Below are positions 1 through 8,169 of a stretch of 64,000 nt of DNA, one piece after another (position 1 is the first letter of the stretch; every line of letters begins with the position of its first letter). This DNA is from Verrucomicrobiota bacterium. Lineage in GTDB: Bacteria; Verrucomicrobiota; Verrucomicrobiia; Verrucomicrobiales; Verrucomicrobiaceae. The notes beneath the pieces are model-generated. The model had not been told where the DNA came from. It saw nothing but the letters and a program-made list of their open reading frames with translations, and searched no databases. The position numbers and the translations under genes were made by a program. The stretch is from contig JAFLEI010000017.1 in the NCBI GenBank assembly GCA_017301975.1, positions 1-64,000 of the forward strand, given 5' to 3'.

Positions 1-41
1 GAGGCTCTTGTTTGTCGCGATGCTCTTGGTAGTTTGCTTGG

Positions 42-165
42 CCATGTGGGTGGTGTGTTCAGGGTTCTTTCAACACTCCCTTCTTATCACCGATCCGCTT
101 CGGTGACTCCGCCCACATGGTATCTACGACCGGGCATGCAAGCATTGCCTGCCATTGACTGCCCT
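42..165. repeat. foldback plus dispersed 35-nt repeat, copy 1
   Basis: Arms at 42-53 and 109-120 can pair, and 11 nt beyond the right arm begins a sequence opening CGGGCATGCAAGC. The same opening occurs at 63516, also just beyond the right arm of an inverted-repeat element; 26 of the first 30 bases match between the copies. This suggests two diverged members of one non-coding mobile or structural repeat family (inference). Confidence 0.5.
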
Positions 166-407
166 ACCAGGCCTGCGGCATGCGCTGCTCTTGGGTGATG
201 CCTGCGGTTTCTATACGCGCACGGTTTCCGAAGGCTGCGTCGTGGTCAGGAGTGGGTGGCGGGTGCTTGCGAATGGTGTTTTCTGGTGGTCATCCGTCAG
301 AGGGGGGGACGGAGCTGCGAGTGTTTGCGAGCCTGCTGCGGGATAAATCCCGCGCTCCTTGGGGCGTTTTCTTGTTCGGGAGGGATGAGAGAATGGGAGG
401 GCGCTGG

Positions 408-431
408 CCGACAGACAAGAGTGTCTGTCGG
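408..431 (-). terminator. strong hairpin after the hydrolase gene
   Basis: A perfect 10-bp stem (CCGACAGACA / TGTCTGTCGG) with a 4-nt loop lies 12 nt beyond the stop codon of the minus-strand hydrolase. No T-tract follows on that strand, so it may terminate weakly or protect the mRNA 3' end. Confidence 0.5.
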
Positions 432-443
432 ACTTCAGAGGAG

Positions 444-2597
444 TCACTTCTTGGGCTCTTCTTTCTTCACCTCCTCGGGCTTCACGGGGACGCGGACTTG
501 GAACTGGGTTTCTTTGCCAAGGTTTTTGGTGAGAGTGGCGGGGTAGTCCCAGGCGGCTTTGTCGGCGGAGTAGACGACGACTTTGCTGCGCATGGCGGCC
601 ATGGCGGTGGCCTGGGGGATGTCGAGGTATTTGAGGACGTTGAGCAGCGCGGGGCCGGGCGGGTTTTGGGGATCGCCGGTGACGGTGCCGTTGTGGGTGA
701 GGGGCATGTCGTGGAGGTCGAGGCGCTTGATGTTGTCTTCAAAGAGGGAGGCGTAGAGGGCATCGACGGCCATGTCGCGGTGGGCCTGGATCCAGAGCGG
801 GGTTTCGCCGAAGCCGGGGATGGCGCGGATGGTTTGCAGGGTGCGGCGGATGTCCCAGACGCGCATGCCATCGAGGGTCTGGCCGAGGAGGTAGAAGCGG
901 CGGAGGCGCTGGGTCTGGGCTTTGGCGCTGCCGGTCCAGGCAGTGGGGCCGACGCCGCGTGGGCAGATGTAGGCCATGCCCCATTTGAAGTTCGTAAACA
1001 TCTTCTTTTCCTGCTCAAAGGCGGCGTCGTCTTTGGGGGCACCGGGGAAGACTTCGATGAGCTTGCCAAAGCGGCTGTGGTAGGTGGCGCAGAATTCATC
1101 CCAGCCGGCTTCGTCGAGGACATTCAGCGCGACGAGCTGGAGGTCTTCGGCGCGGAGGCCGTCGCGATGGACGATGTAGAGGCGCAGGCGGAAGGGTGAC
1201 TGGCTTTCGAAATCGTAGGCGGTCATGCGGATGCCATCGACTTCGGCGCTGTTTTCCTTCTGCGGATTGACGGAGGCGATTTCTTTGGGCCAGCCGTTGA
1301 AGACCTTTTCTTTGAGGTCGTTCATCCAGGTGTCGCTTTGCTTGGACCAATCGGCGGCATTGGTGGCGGGTGCGGGGGCCTTGGCCATGGGGACGAAGGT
1401 TTCATCGGCCTTGGTGTTGATCTCGTCCTTGGGGATGCCGTCAGTGAAGACGCGGAGGGAGGCGGGCTCGATGGATTTCTTCGCGCCGTCGATCACGGCC
1501 ATGGTGTCGGCACCTTTGAGGAAGCGCTCGAACCAGTGGAAGGCGCCCATGTTCAGGGGCTGCAGGTCTTTGTGCGGACCTTCGGCGACCTGGAGGCCGA
1601 TGTTGCCCTCTTTGCCGAGGAGGGAGTAGATCTTGCGCACGTTCTGGTAGATGCGGAAGACGCCGTCGATGGGGAAGATGGGGTCTTTGTCGGTGTTGAC
1701 GATGAGGAGCGGGCGTGGTGCGGCGAGGGCGACCATGCGCTCGAAATTCCAGCGGTAGGTGTTCACGAAGAACATGCAGTCGCAGTGGCCTTCGACGCAG
1801 CCGTCGATGACCTGATTTTGCATGTCGGTGACGCCGGCGGTGGGGGCGCTGGCTTTGATGCGCTCATCCAGCGCGGTGATCCACCAGGAGTAGGCGCCGC
1901 CGCCGCTGCGGCCGGTGACTCCGAAGCGGGTCTTGTCCACTTCCTTGCGGGTTTCGAGGTAGTCGAGCGCGCGGATGCAGCTCCATGCCTCAAGGCCTGC
2001 GGGCGTGTAGCCGCGGGAGAACCACCACCAGCGGCCTTTGCTGTAGGTGCCGTGGTGCTCGCCGCGGATCTCGCCGAGCTGGACGGTGTCGATGATCATG
2101 CAGGCGTAGCCGTGGCGTGCGTACCAGACGCCGTGGTGCTCGTAGCCGGTCTTGTTGCCCATGCTGATGCCTTCCTTGACCACATTGGCATGGCCGCAGA
2201 CGTAGAGGATGGTGGGCAGGGGTTTATCAATTTTCTCCGGCAGGTAGAGATTGGCCGTGACGTAGAGTCCGGGCATGGACTGGAAGTGCATTTTTTCCAC
2301 GACGTAGCCGTCGCCTTTGAGCTCTCCGGTCTTGGTGGGCTGGAGGGGCGTTTTTTCCGGCAGGGGATCGAGGCCGAGCATCTCGAAGAGCTGGCGGCGG
2401 TACTCGGGGGCTTTGGCCTCCCAGTCTGCGGCGGTGGTGATCTGCGCGAGGCCGTTGTCTGCGGTGATCTCGCGTGTCTGCTCAAAAAAGTAGCGGTCGA
2501 TGAGCCGGTTTCCGGGAGTGTCCGGGGTCTTTTCAGGGTAGGGCGAGGCTGCGAGCAGGAGGGACGGCAGCAGGCAGAGGAGGAGGGGAGAGCGCAT
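444..2597 (-). CDS. secreted alpha/beta hydrolase (acetylxylan-esterase/prolyl-oligopeptidase-like)
   Basis: Predicted 717-aa exported hydrolase. The ATG at 2597 was chosen because it gives a clean signal peptide (MRSPLLLCLLPSLLLAAS); the frame stays open 46 codons upstream but that extension is not signal-like. The first ~400 residues hold an alpha/beta-hydrolase core: a nucleophile elbow GVTGRSGGGAYSW, an acid-loop candidate NTDKDPIFP and a histidine candidate in EGPHKD. The rest is a C-terminal domain I do not recognise. Such esterase/peptidase-like hydrolases are common in polysaccharide-degrading Verrucomicrobia and Planctomycetes; the substrate (acetylated glycan or other ester) cannot be read from sequence. 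It stands alone, with a hairpin just past its stop and a TGCA-iterated region upstream. Confidence 0.75.
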   Translation of the reverse strand: MRSPLLLCLLPSLLLAASPYPEKTPDTPGNRLIDRYFFEQTREITADNGLAQITTAADWEAKAPEYRRQLFEMLGLDPLPEKTPLQPTKTGELKGDGYVVEKMHFQSMPGLYVTANLYLPEKIDKPLPTILYVCGHANVVKEGISMGNKTGYEHHGVWYARHGYACMIIDTVQLGEIRGEHHGTYSKGRWWWFSRGYTPAGLEAWSCIRALDYLETRKEVDKTRFGVTGRSGGGAYSWWITALDERIKASAPTAGVTDMQNQVIDGCVEGHCDCMFFVNTYRWNFERMVALAAPRPLLIVNTDKDPIFPIDGVFRIYQNVRKIYSLLGKEGNIGLQVAEGPHKDLQPLNMGAFHWFERFLKGADTMAVIDGAKKSIEPASLRVFTDGIPKDEINTKADETFVPMAKAPAPATNAADWSKQSDTWMNDLKEKVFNGWPKEIASVNPQKENSAEVDGIRMTAYDFESQSPFRLRLYIVHRDGLRAEDLQLVALNVLDEAGWDEFCATYHSRFGKLIEVFPGAPKDDAAFEQEKKMFTNFKWGMAYICPRGVGPTAWTGSAKAQTQRLRRFYLLGQTLDGMRVWDIRRTLQTIRAIPGFGETPLWIQAHRDMAVDALYASLFEDNIKRLDLHDMPLTHNGTVTGDPQNPPGPALLNVLKYLDIPQATAMAAMRSKVVVYSADKAAWDYPATLTKNLGKETQFQVRVPVKPEEVKKEEPKK

Positions 2598-2656
2598 GAG
2601 AAAGGATGACAGCCAAAACGCTTCGGGAAGGCAAGAGTGATCGTCTTTTGCATCGG

Positions 2657-2694
2657 TGCATAAAAGTGCACGAAAATGCAAAACAGTGGTTGCA
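2657..2694. promoter_or_regulatory. iterated TGCA/A-tract motif between hydrolase and tRNA
   Basis: TGCA occurs at 2657, 2667, 2677 and 2691, each followed by A-rich sequence; the first three are spaced exactly 10 bp, one helical turn. The block lies 60-97 bp upstream of the minus-strand hydrolase start and just before the tRNA promoter region. It could be a regulator site or a curved A-tract; no regulator is identified. Confidence 0.35.
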
Positions 2695-2716
2695 TAAAAA
2701 CTGAAGCGTCTATATT
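2690..2716 (+). promoter_or_regulatory. possible tRNA-Leu promoter
   Basis: A TTGCAT hexamer (2690-2695) and a TATATT hexamer (2711-2716) precede the tRNA by 23 nt. The 15-nt spacing is short for a sigma70-type promoter, so the -35 assignment is uncertain. Confidence 0.35.
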
Positions 2717-2739
2717 CGCGGCCCCTGTTTTTCACACCT

Positions 2740-2824
2740 GCTCGGGTGGCGGAATTGGTATACGCGCAAGACTAAGGATCTTGTGCCGAAAGGCTTAAGG
2801 GTTCGAGTCCCTTCCCGAGCACCA
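2740..2824 (+). tRNA. tRNA-Leu (anticodon AAG), CCA encoded
   Basis: Class II tRNA with a perfect 7-bp acceptor stem (GCTCGGG / CCCGAGC), discriminator A and encoded CCA (2822-2824), a T-arm AAGGG-TTCGAGT-CCCTT, and a long variable arm as expected for Leu. The anticodon stem is CAAGA/TCTTG (2767-2771, 2779-2783) with loop CTAAGGA, placing AAG at 2774-2776. A34 is uncommon in bacterial tRNAs outside tRNA-Arg(ACG); it would normally be deaminated to inosine. The neighbouring T and G could tempt a TAA reading, but the 5-bp stem and 7-nt loop fix the register. Confidence 0.93.
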
Positions 2825-2844
2825 CTCTTTGAAGTACAAAGAGT
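2824..2844 (+). terminator. hairpin directly after tRNA-Leu
   Basis: A perfect 8-bp stem (ACTCTTTG / CAAAGAGT) with a 5-nt loop starts at the last base of the CCA end. No T-tract follows, so it may act in 3' processing or as a weak terminator. Confidence 0.5.
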
Positions 2845-3155
2845 CATCAAAGGACAGGAGGTGATCGATGAGGCACCAATCAAAATGATGATGTCAGTCT
2901 GATGGCATTTTTTTTGGCACGTGAAGAATCGGCCGTCTAAAGCCCACGGTCATCAGTGTTCGGCCCACGAGTGGTCACGTTGCTGAGGTGGATGGGACAG
3001 GCTGTTCATTCGCCTGCAAATGCCATCCAGGGTTTGGGCGAGATTCGATTCATCATCAACCATGCCCCGCCCAATGATGCAGTCATTGCCGAACATGCTT
3101 CGATTGCCGAGGCGGCGACGATTACTTTCCATTCACAGCTTTGGTTAGGCTTTCC
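2845..3155. other. intergenic; no gene supported
   Basis: About 310 bp between the tRNA hairpin and the PGPGW gene. It contains an 11-nt match to the full anti-Shine-Dalgarno complement (2856-2866) one base before an ATG that opens only six codons, then a T-tract at about 2907-2916. Longer frames on either strand show no family signature. Confidence 0.4.
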
Positions 3156-3563
3156 ATGATCCAGACTCTCAAAAAGCAGTGGCACTTGTTTCTCCGGAGC
3201 CCTCCTGGGCACCGGTTTCAGGAGGTCCACAAACGACGGAAGGCCAAACAAGGTGACTCCAGCGAGGGCAGAAAGCATGGGCTGGTGATCGGGGGCATCG
3301 CCATCTGCCTGCTGGGTGTGGTGGCGCTGCCTTTGCCGGGGCCGGGCACTCTCGTGCTGGCCGGTGGGCTGATGATGCTGGCGGCGGAATCCATCGTGGT
3401 CGCCCGGGCGCTGGATCGTGCTGATCAAGTCCGGGCCAGGCTGATGTCCAAAATGCGGCAGATCTGCAAAAAGCTGGGCACCGCCAAGTGCGTGCTCCTT
3501 GCTGCCTGCGCCGCCGCGCTGTTGATTGGGGCGGCGGTGGGTTTGTGGGTTTGGCTCACCTGA
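3156..3563 (+). CDS. PGPGW-type small membrane protein
   Basis: A 135-aa protein with a basic, soluble N-terminus and two membrane segments. The core LPLPGPGTLVLAGGLMMLAAE (about residues 62-82) matches the glycine/proline signature of the PGPGW putative transmembrane family (TIGR02611-like), whose function is unknown. A second hydrophobic helix rich in Ala/Leu ends the protein. The ATG at 3156 was preferred to the in-frame TTG at 3141, though neither has a strong ribosome site. An overlapping frame on the other strand (3006-3428) lacks any family signature and is read as a shadow. Confidence 0.75.
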   Translation: MIQTLKKQWHLFLRSPPGHRFQEVHKRRKAKQGDSSEGRKHGLVIGGIAICLLGVVALPLPGPGTLVLAGGLMMLAAESIVVARALDRADQVRARLMSKMRQICKKLGTAKCVLLAACAAALLIGAAVGLWVWLT

Positions 3564-3709
3564 AACTGACCTTTTTTTAAAAGGCGCACATCGCCGGGAG
3601 GGGCGAACTGGCAGGGAAGTTTTGTATTCTGTACATGGAAAGGGGCAGGTGGATCAGGCCTGCCCCCGTCAATGATGCGCGTGAGTTCAACGCGGCTGTC
3701 TGAGCTGGA

Positions 3710-4102
3710 TCAGCGGTACCTTGGGAGGACCTGGAGGTTTGAGCGCTGCTGGACGAGCGGGGAGTTGACGTGGACGTTCGTATTGTATCCATTACCGCGC
3801 TGAGGCGTGTAATGCTGGTGGCTGCCGCCGTAGTAGTACTGGCCGTTGTGTGAATAGCGGCTGGTGTAGGGCCTGCCCTGGTAGCTGTAGTTGCCGGTTT
3901 GATAGGCGCCGCCGGTGTAGTAGCGGCCGTTGTGATTGTAGGCGCCGCCGTTGTAGTTGGCGGGGAGGGTGGAGTAGGTGTTGTAGGCGCCGCCGTAACC
4001 GCTGCTGTAACCGACGCCCGCACCGTAACCGGGGCCGACACAGGAGGAGACGCTGAGGCTGAGAGCAAGGGGGAGGACGAGGAGGAATGCAGTGTGTTTC
4101 AT
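3710..4102 (-). CDS. Gly/Tyr-rich small lipoprotein
   Basis: A 130-aa exported protein. The N-terminus has a basic start, a hydrophobic stretch and a lipobox-like LSVSSC, so it is probably lipid-anchored. The mature part is dominated by Gly, Tyr, Asn and Ser (GYGAGVGYSSGYGGAYN and similar) and is expected to be disordered or adhesive. No domain is recognised. A frame overlapping on the same strand is a compositional shadow. Confidence 0.65.
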   Translation of the reverse strand: MKHTAFLLVLPLALSLSVSSCVGPGYGAGVGYSSGYGGAYNTYSTLPANYNGGAYNHNGRYYTGGAYQTGNYSYQGRPYTSRYSHNGQYYYGGSHQHYTPQRGNGYNTNVHVNSPLVQQRSNLQVLPRYR

Positions 4103-4155
4103 GAGATTGTGGATTGGATTGTGGATTGTAGTTTGTGGTATGCGGTGGTGGTGCG

Positions 4156-4299
4156 TTAAATCCGCCCGGTGGCGAGAAGGACGATGAGAATGATGACGAT
4201 GAGGCCGGCTCCGCCGCCCAGGAGATGATTGCCGGAGCTGAAGCCGTAGCCGCCGCCCCCGAGGAGAAGAAGGATGAGCAGGATGACGATGATATTCAT
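4156..4299 (-). CDS. DUF3309-like two-helix membrane peptide
   Basis: A 47-aa peptide starting MNIIVILLILLLLGGGGYGF and ending with a second helix and ATGRI. Two short membrane segments joined by a Gly-rich turn, ending near GRI, are typical of the DUF3309 family of tiny membrane proteins of unknown role. The ATG at 4299 is preferred over an upstream in-frame start that would add a Cys-rich non-hydrophobic leader. Confidence 0.6.
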   Translation of the reverse strand: MNIIVILLILLLLGGGGYGFSSGNHLLGGGAGLIVIILIVLLATGRI

Positions 4300-4634
4300 G
4301 CAGGGAGCAGTGGTGGGTGTGTTACAAGAGCAAGCTGGGACAGTGGCGGCTGTCAAGCCATGGGGTGTTCACCCCGTTCTTCATCCGGCGAGCGAGAGGA
4401 ACCGGAGACTCATGTCTGAACGGCGTGAGTCTCGGGTGAAGATGCCGGCTGTGCCCTTGAGCAGGGTGGAGGTGTGGCTATGGCCTTGCGGCCGAGCTTG
4501 CCGTAAAAGGCATGGAATGGGCAAGAGCGGTGACCTGCCGGATGCAAGACCGCCTTGCTTTCAAACCCTGACCCCATTCCGATGATGGGAATGACGGCCG
4601 GGAAAGTGATGTCTCCGCAGGACGGCGGCCGGAG
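4300..4634. other. intergenic; no gene supported
   Basis: 335 bp without a supportable gene. It contains the dyad CATTCC/GGAATG around 4574-4592 and a GGGGTGTTCACCCC hairpin at about 4364-4377, similar to one after the NarL-type regulator gene (13058-13075). Confidence 0.4.
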
Positions 4635-4844
4635 CTAATCCTGAATCTCGAAGCCGGCCTTGAGGGTGACCTGCCATTGGTGCACCTGGCCTTTGTCGAT
4701 GCTGCCGCGAGTCTCGGTCACCTGAAACCAGCGGAGGCCTTTGATGGTTTTGTGGGCGCGCTTGAGGGCTTTGTTGACGGCGTCCTCAATGGTGGTGGTG
4801 GAGGTGCCGGTGAGTTCGACGGTTTTGTAAACGGGGTCTTTCAT
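4635..4844 (-). CDS. dodecin (flavin-binding dodecamer)
   Basis: A 69-aa protein, the usual dodecin length. It opens MKDPVYKTVELTGTSTTT, followed by an amphipathic helix and GLRWFQVTETRG, whose Trp stacks on the isoalloxazine ring in known dodecins, then two beta strands. Dodecins form hollow dodecamers that store riboflavin or FMN and quench its photoreactivity. The ATG at 4844 was chosen by this conserved N-terminus. It lies 62 bp downstream of metF on the same strand, so it may be co-transcribed with a flavoenzyme gene. Confidence 0.88.
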   Translation of the reverse strand: MKDPVYKTVELTGTSTTTIEDAVNKALKRAHKTIKGLRWFQVTETRGSIDKGQVHQWQVTLKAGFEIQD

Positions 4845-4906
4845 GGTGCGCACAATCAGGCGCTGGAGGCGGTGCGGCGCGATGGGGTGTACACCTGCTC
4901 TGCGCG

Positions 4907-5812
4907 TCAGGGAAGATGGCCGTGCCAGAGGCCAAGTCTGGAGAAGATGCCGAGCACGGGCTGGGACTGGTTCAGGGTGTAGAGATGGATGCCGTCTGCG
5001 TGGTGATCGAGGAGGTCGGCGCATTGCTCGGTGGCGTGGTGCAGGGCGATGCGGCGGAAGGCTTCGGGATCATCGCCAGCGCGGTTGAGGGCACGGATGA
5101 GGCGGGCGGGGTAGCGCATGCCGCCGGCGAGTGCGGCCATGCGTTTCATGCCGGTGGCGGTGGTGAGTGGCAGGACGCCGGCGAGGATGGGCGCGGTGAT
5201 GCCTGCGAGTGAGCAGCGGGCGCGGAAGTCGTGGAAGACATGGTTGTCAAAGAAGGACTGCGTGCAGAGCCAGTCGGCCCCGGCGTCGACCTTGGCTTTG
5301 AGGTGATCCATCTCGGTCATGCGATTGGGCGTGGCGGGATGGCCTTCGGGAAAGCAGGCAACGCCGATGCCGAAGCCGCGTGGGCGAGGGTGCAGGCCGC
5401 GTTCGTTGAACTGCTTGATGAAGCGCACGAGCTGAGCGGCGTGGGTGAAGACACCGCTGTCTGATTTGCCCGCAGGAATGTCGCCGCGCAGAGCCAGGAT
5501 GTTGCTGACTCCGGCGGCGGCGTAGCGGGTGAGCAGGGTCATGATTTCAGACTCGCTGTGGCCCACGCAGGTGAGGTGGGGGATGGGATCGAAGACATCG
5601 CTCTGTGTCAGCTCCGCGACGAGGCTCTGCGTGAGATCGCGCGTGCTGCCGCCTGCGCCATACGTCACGCTGGCGAAGGCGGGACGCAGCGGCGCGAGGA
5701 GATCGAGGGTGCTTTGCAGCGTCTTCACGGCCACGGGAGTGCGGGGCGGGAAGAACTCGAAGGAGAACGTGGTGGTGCCACGTGCGGCGGAGAGGATGTC
5801 TTGGATGTGCAT
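4907..5812 (-). CDS. metF: 5,10-methylenetetrahydrofolate reductase
   Basis: A 301-aa FAD-dependent enzyme reducing 5,10-methylene-THF to 5-methyl-THF, the methyl donor for MetE. The N-terminus has the family motif FSFEFFPPRT with its catalytic Glu, then FASVTYGAGGSTRD, LTCVGH and ILALRGDIPAG with the FAD/folate-contacting Asp. Length fits bacterial MetF. Its start lies 5 bp after the metE stop, so metE-metF form one operon, and dodecin follows. Confidence 0.95.
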   Translation of the reverse strand: MHIQDILSAARGTTTFSFEFFPPRTPVAVKTLQSTLDLLAPLRPAFASVTYGAGGSTRDLTQSLVAELTQSDVFDPIPHLTCVGHSESEIMTLLTRYAAAGVSNILALRGDIPAGKSDSGVFTHAAQLVRFIKQFNERGLHPRPRGFGIGVACFPEGHPATPNRMTEMDHLKAKVDAGADWLCTQSFFDNHVFHDFRARCSLAGITAPILAGVLPLTTATGMKRMAALAGGMRYPARLIRALNRAGDDPEAFRRIALHHATEQCADLLDHHADGIHLYTLNQSQPVLGIFSRLGLWHGHLP

Positions 5813-5817
5813 ACCCG

Positions 5818-8169
5818 TTATGCGGTGGGTTGCAGGGTTGCTGCGCGCAGTTTTTGCGCGGTCTGCACCATGTGGATGAGGGAGGTTTTCACCTCGGCCC
5901 AGCCGCGTGTTTTGAGGCCGCAGTCGGGATTCACCCAGAGATTGCGACGTGGAATGACGGCCTCGGCTTTGCGCATGAGGTTTTCCATTTCGCTGACGGA
6001 AGGGACGCGCGGAGAGTGGATGTCATAGACGCCGGGGCCGATCTCGTTGGGGTACTTGAAGTCCACGAAGGCACCGAGGAGTTCCATGTTGGAGCGGGAG
6101 GTTTCGATGGTGATGACATCGGCATCCATGTCTGCGATGGCGGCGATGATGTCGTTGAACTCGGAGTAGCACATGTGGGTGTGGATCTGCGTGTCATCCC
6201 GCACGCCGCTGGCGCTGAGGCGGAAGGCGGTGACGGCCCAGTCGAGGTACCAGGACCAGTCGATGCGGCGCAGTGGCAGGCCTTCGCGGATGGCGGGTTC
6301 GTCGATCTGAATGGCGGCGATGCCTGCGGCTTCGAGGTCCACGACTTCATCGCGGATGGCGAGGGCGACCTGACGAGTGGTCTCGGAGCGCGGCTGGTCA
6401 TCGCGGACAAAGCTCCACTGCAGGATGGTGACGGGTCCGGTGAGCATGCCTTTCATGGGGTGCGTGGTGAGGCTCTGCGCGAACTTGGACCAGCGGACGG
6501 TCATGGGCGCAGGGCGGCTGACATCGCCGTAGATGATGGGGGGCTTCACGCAGCGGGTGCCGTAGCTCTGCACCCAGCCGTTGGCGGTGAAGAGGAAGCC
6601 ATCGAGCTGCTCGCCGAAATATTCGACCATGTCATTGCGCTCGAACTCACCGTGCACGGGCATGTCGAGGCCGATCTCATCCTGAAAGGCGACGCAGGCG
6701 CGCGTTTCGTTTTCCAGATAGACTTCGTATTCGGCGGTGGTGAGCTCTCCTTTCTTCCAGCGGGCGCGCATGGAGCGGACTTCAGCGGTTTGCGGGAAGG
6801 AGCCGATGGTGGTGGTGGGGAACTCGGGCAGGGCCAGCCGGGCATGCTGCAAGAGCTGCCGCTGCGGGAAGGGGGAGCGGCGGCGTGCATCCTGCTCTGT
6901 GATGAGAGCGAGGCGTGCGCGGACTTCGGGATTGTGCGTGCGGCGGCTGGTGGCGCGGCTGTGGATGGCGTCTTGATTGGCCTCCAGAACGCCGCTGCGG
7001 GAGACGTTCCGCAGCAGGGCGCTGAGGGTGACGACCTCGGTGAGTTTTTCATCGGCAAAGGCCAGCCAGTTTTCGATCTGCGCATCGAGCGCGGGCTCGG
7101 AGGCAAGTGTGACGGGCGAGTGCAGCAGCGAGCATGAAGGAGCGACCCAGAGGCGCTGCGTGCCGAGCTTTGCCTTCGCAGAGGTGAGCAGTTTCAGGGA
7201 TTTGGTGAAGTCGTTCTTCCAGATGTTGCGGCCATCGACGACGCCGAGGGAGAGGATTTTATCCTGCGGGAGATTTTCGAGCACTTCATCCAGCTCTGCG
7301 GGAGCACGAACGCAATCAAAGTGGAAGGCGTGCGCGGGGAGCGAGAGGAAGAGCGGCAAATTTTCGCGCAGGGCACCGAAATAGGTGGCGACGATGATCT
7401 TCAAACCGGGCGCGGCAGCGGCGAGCCGACGCCAGGCGTCCACGATGGCATCGCGTTGCTGAGGGGAGAGATCGAGAGCGAAGATGGGCTCGTCGATCTG
7501 CACCCACTCGGCGCCTTGCTCGGCGAGGCGTTGGAGGATTTTTTCATAGACTGACACCAGTCCGTCGAGCAGCGTCCAGCGGTCGAAGTTGGGATGTTGG
7601 GAGTCTTGTACTTTACCGAGAGAAAGGTAGGTCACGGGGCCGGGCAGCACGGGCTTGGCGCGCAGGCCGAGGGCTTTGAGTTCGGCGAATTCGCGGAAGA
7701 CTTTGCTGCCGACGAGCTGGAACTGGGTGTCTGCACGGAACTCGGGGACGATGTAGTGGTAGTTGGTGTCGAACCACTTGGTCATCTCGCAGGCAAAGGC
7801 CGCCTCATGCGTGCTGCAGCCATGGGTGCAGCCTTCGTGGCCTTCGCCGCGTGAACCGCGCGCCATGAGGAAGAGGGTGTCGAGGTCGACGTCTTCACCT
7901 TTCCAGCCAAAGCGCGGGGGGACGTTGCCGATGAGGCAGGAGAAATCGAGCATCTGATCGTAGAACGAGAAGTCGTTGCAGGGGATGAGGTCGATGCCTG
8001 CGGTGCTTTGTTTGGCCCAGTTGTCCCGGCGCAGACGGCGGCCCGTGGCCTCCAGCTCCTCGCGTGAGAGTTTGCCGTGCCAGAAGGCTTCGGTGGCTTT
8101 CTTGAGTTCGCGCTGCCCGCCGATGCGCGGGTAGCCCAGATTGTGTGTGTGAATGATGTTGTCGCTCAT
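5818..8169 (-). CDS. metE: cobalamin-independent methionine synthase
   Basis: A 783-aa enzyme transferring the methyl group of 5-methyl-THF-polyglutamate to homocysteine. Both halves of the MetE double barrel are present: N-terminal NLGYPRIGGQRELKKATE, then C-terminal zinc-site residues in HTHMCYSEFND (His and Cys), a Glu around VDFKYPNE and a Cys in WVNPDCGLKTRGW. The start fits the MetE N-terminus; the ATG sits in the loop of a perfect 6-bp hairpin (8161-8175). No B12 or SAM riboswitch is possible in the 84-bp leader region. A divergent LysR gene next door is the likely regulator. Confidence 0.96.
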   Translation of the reverse strand: MSDNIIHTHNLGYPRIGGQRELKKATEAFWHGKLSREELEATGRRLRRDNWAKQSTAGIDLIPCNDFSFYDQMLDFSCLIGNVPPRFGWKGEDVDLDTLFLMARGSRGEGHEGCTHGCSTHEAAFACEMTKWFDTNYHYIVPEFRADTQFQLVGSKVFREFAELKALGLRAKPVLPGPVTYLSLGKVQDSQHPNFDRWTLLDGLVSVYEKILQRLAEQGAEWVQIDEPIFALDLSPQQRDAIVDAWRRLAAAAPGLKIIVATYFGALRENLPLFLSLPAHAFHFDCVRAPAELDEVLENLPQDKILSLGVVDGRNIWKNDFTKSLKLLTSAKAKLGTQRLWVAPSCSLLHSPVTLASEPALDAQIENWLAFADEKLTEVVTLSALLRNVSRSGVLEANQDAIHSRATSRRTHNPEVRARLALITEQDARRRSPFPQRQLLQHARLALPEFPTTTIGSFPQTAEVRSMRARWKKGELTTAEYEVYLENETRACVAFQDEIGLDMPVHGEFERNDMVEYFGEQLDGFLFTANGWVQSYGTRCVKPPIIYGDVSRPAPMTVRWSKFAQSLTTHPMKGMLTGPVTILQWSFVRDDQPRSETTRQVALAIRDEVVDLEAAGIAAIQIDEPAIREGLPLRRIDWSWYLDWAVTAFRLSASGVRDDTQIHTHMCYSEFNDIIAAIADMDADVITIETSRSNMELLGAFVDFKYPNEIGPGVYDIHSPRVPSVSEMENLMRKAEAVIPRRNLWVNPDCGLKTRGWAEVKTSLIHMVQTAQKLRAATLQPTA

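Larger units (their letters stand above)
1..443. other. intergenic, structured; no gene seen
   Basis: No convincing gene lies here; the open frames have no signal peptide, ribosome site or recognisable family. Three structures are visible: an inverted repeat with arms at 42-53 and 109-120 (11 of 12 bases complementary), an inner hairpin with arms CACCGA (88-93) and TCGGTG (100-105), and at 131-165 a diverged copy of a sequence found again at 63516-63550. The left edge could hold the end of a gene I cannot recognise. Confidence 0.5.

Noticed and set aside
180..1199. 339-aa plus-strand open frame antiparallel to the hydrolase gene
   Set aside because: Lies opposite a gene with a signal peptide and catalytic motifs; Gly/Val/Asp/Glu-rich composition is typical of the complement of GC-rich coding DNA.
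1338..2609. 423-aa plus-strand open frame
   Set aside because: Antiparallel to the hydrolase; no family signature.
2774..2776. tRNA-Leu anticodon read as TAA
   Set aside because: The 5-bp anticodon stem CAAGA/TCTTG with a 7-nt loop sets the anticodon to AAG.
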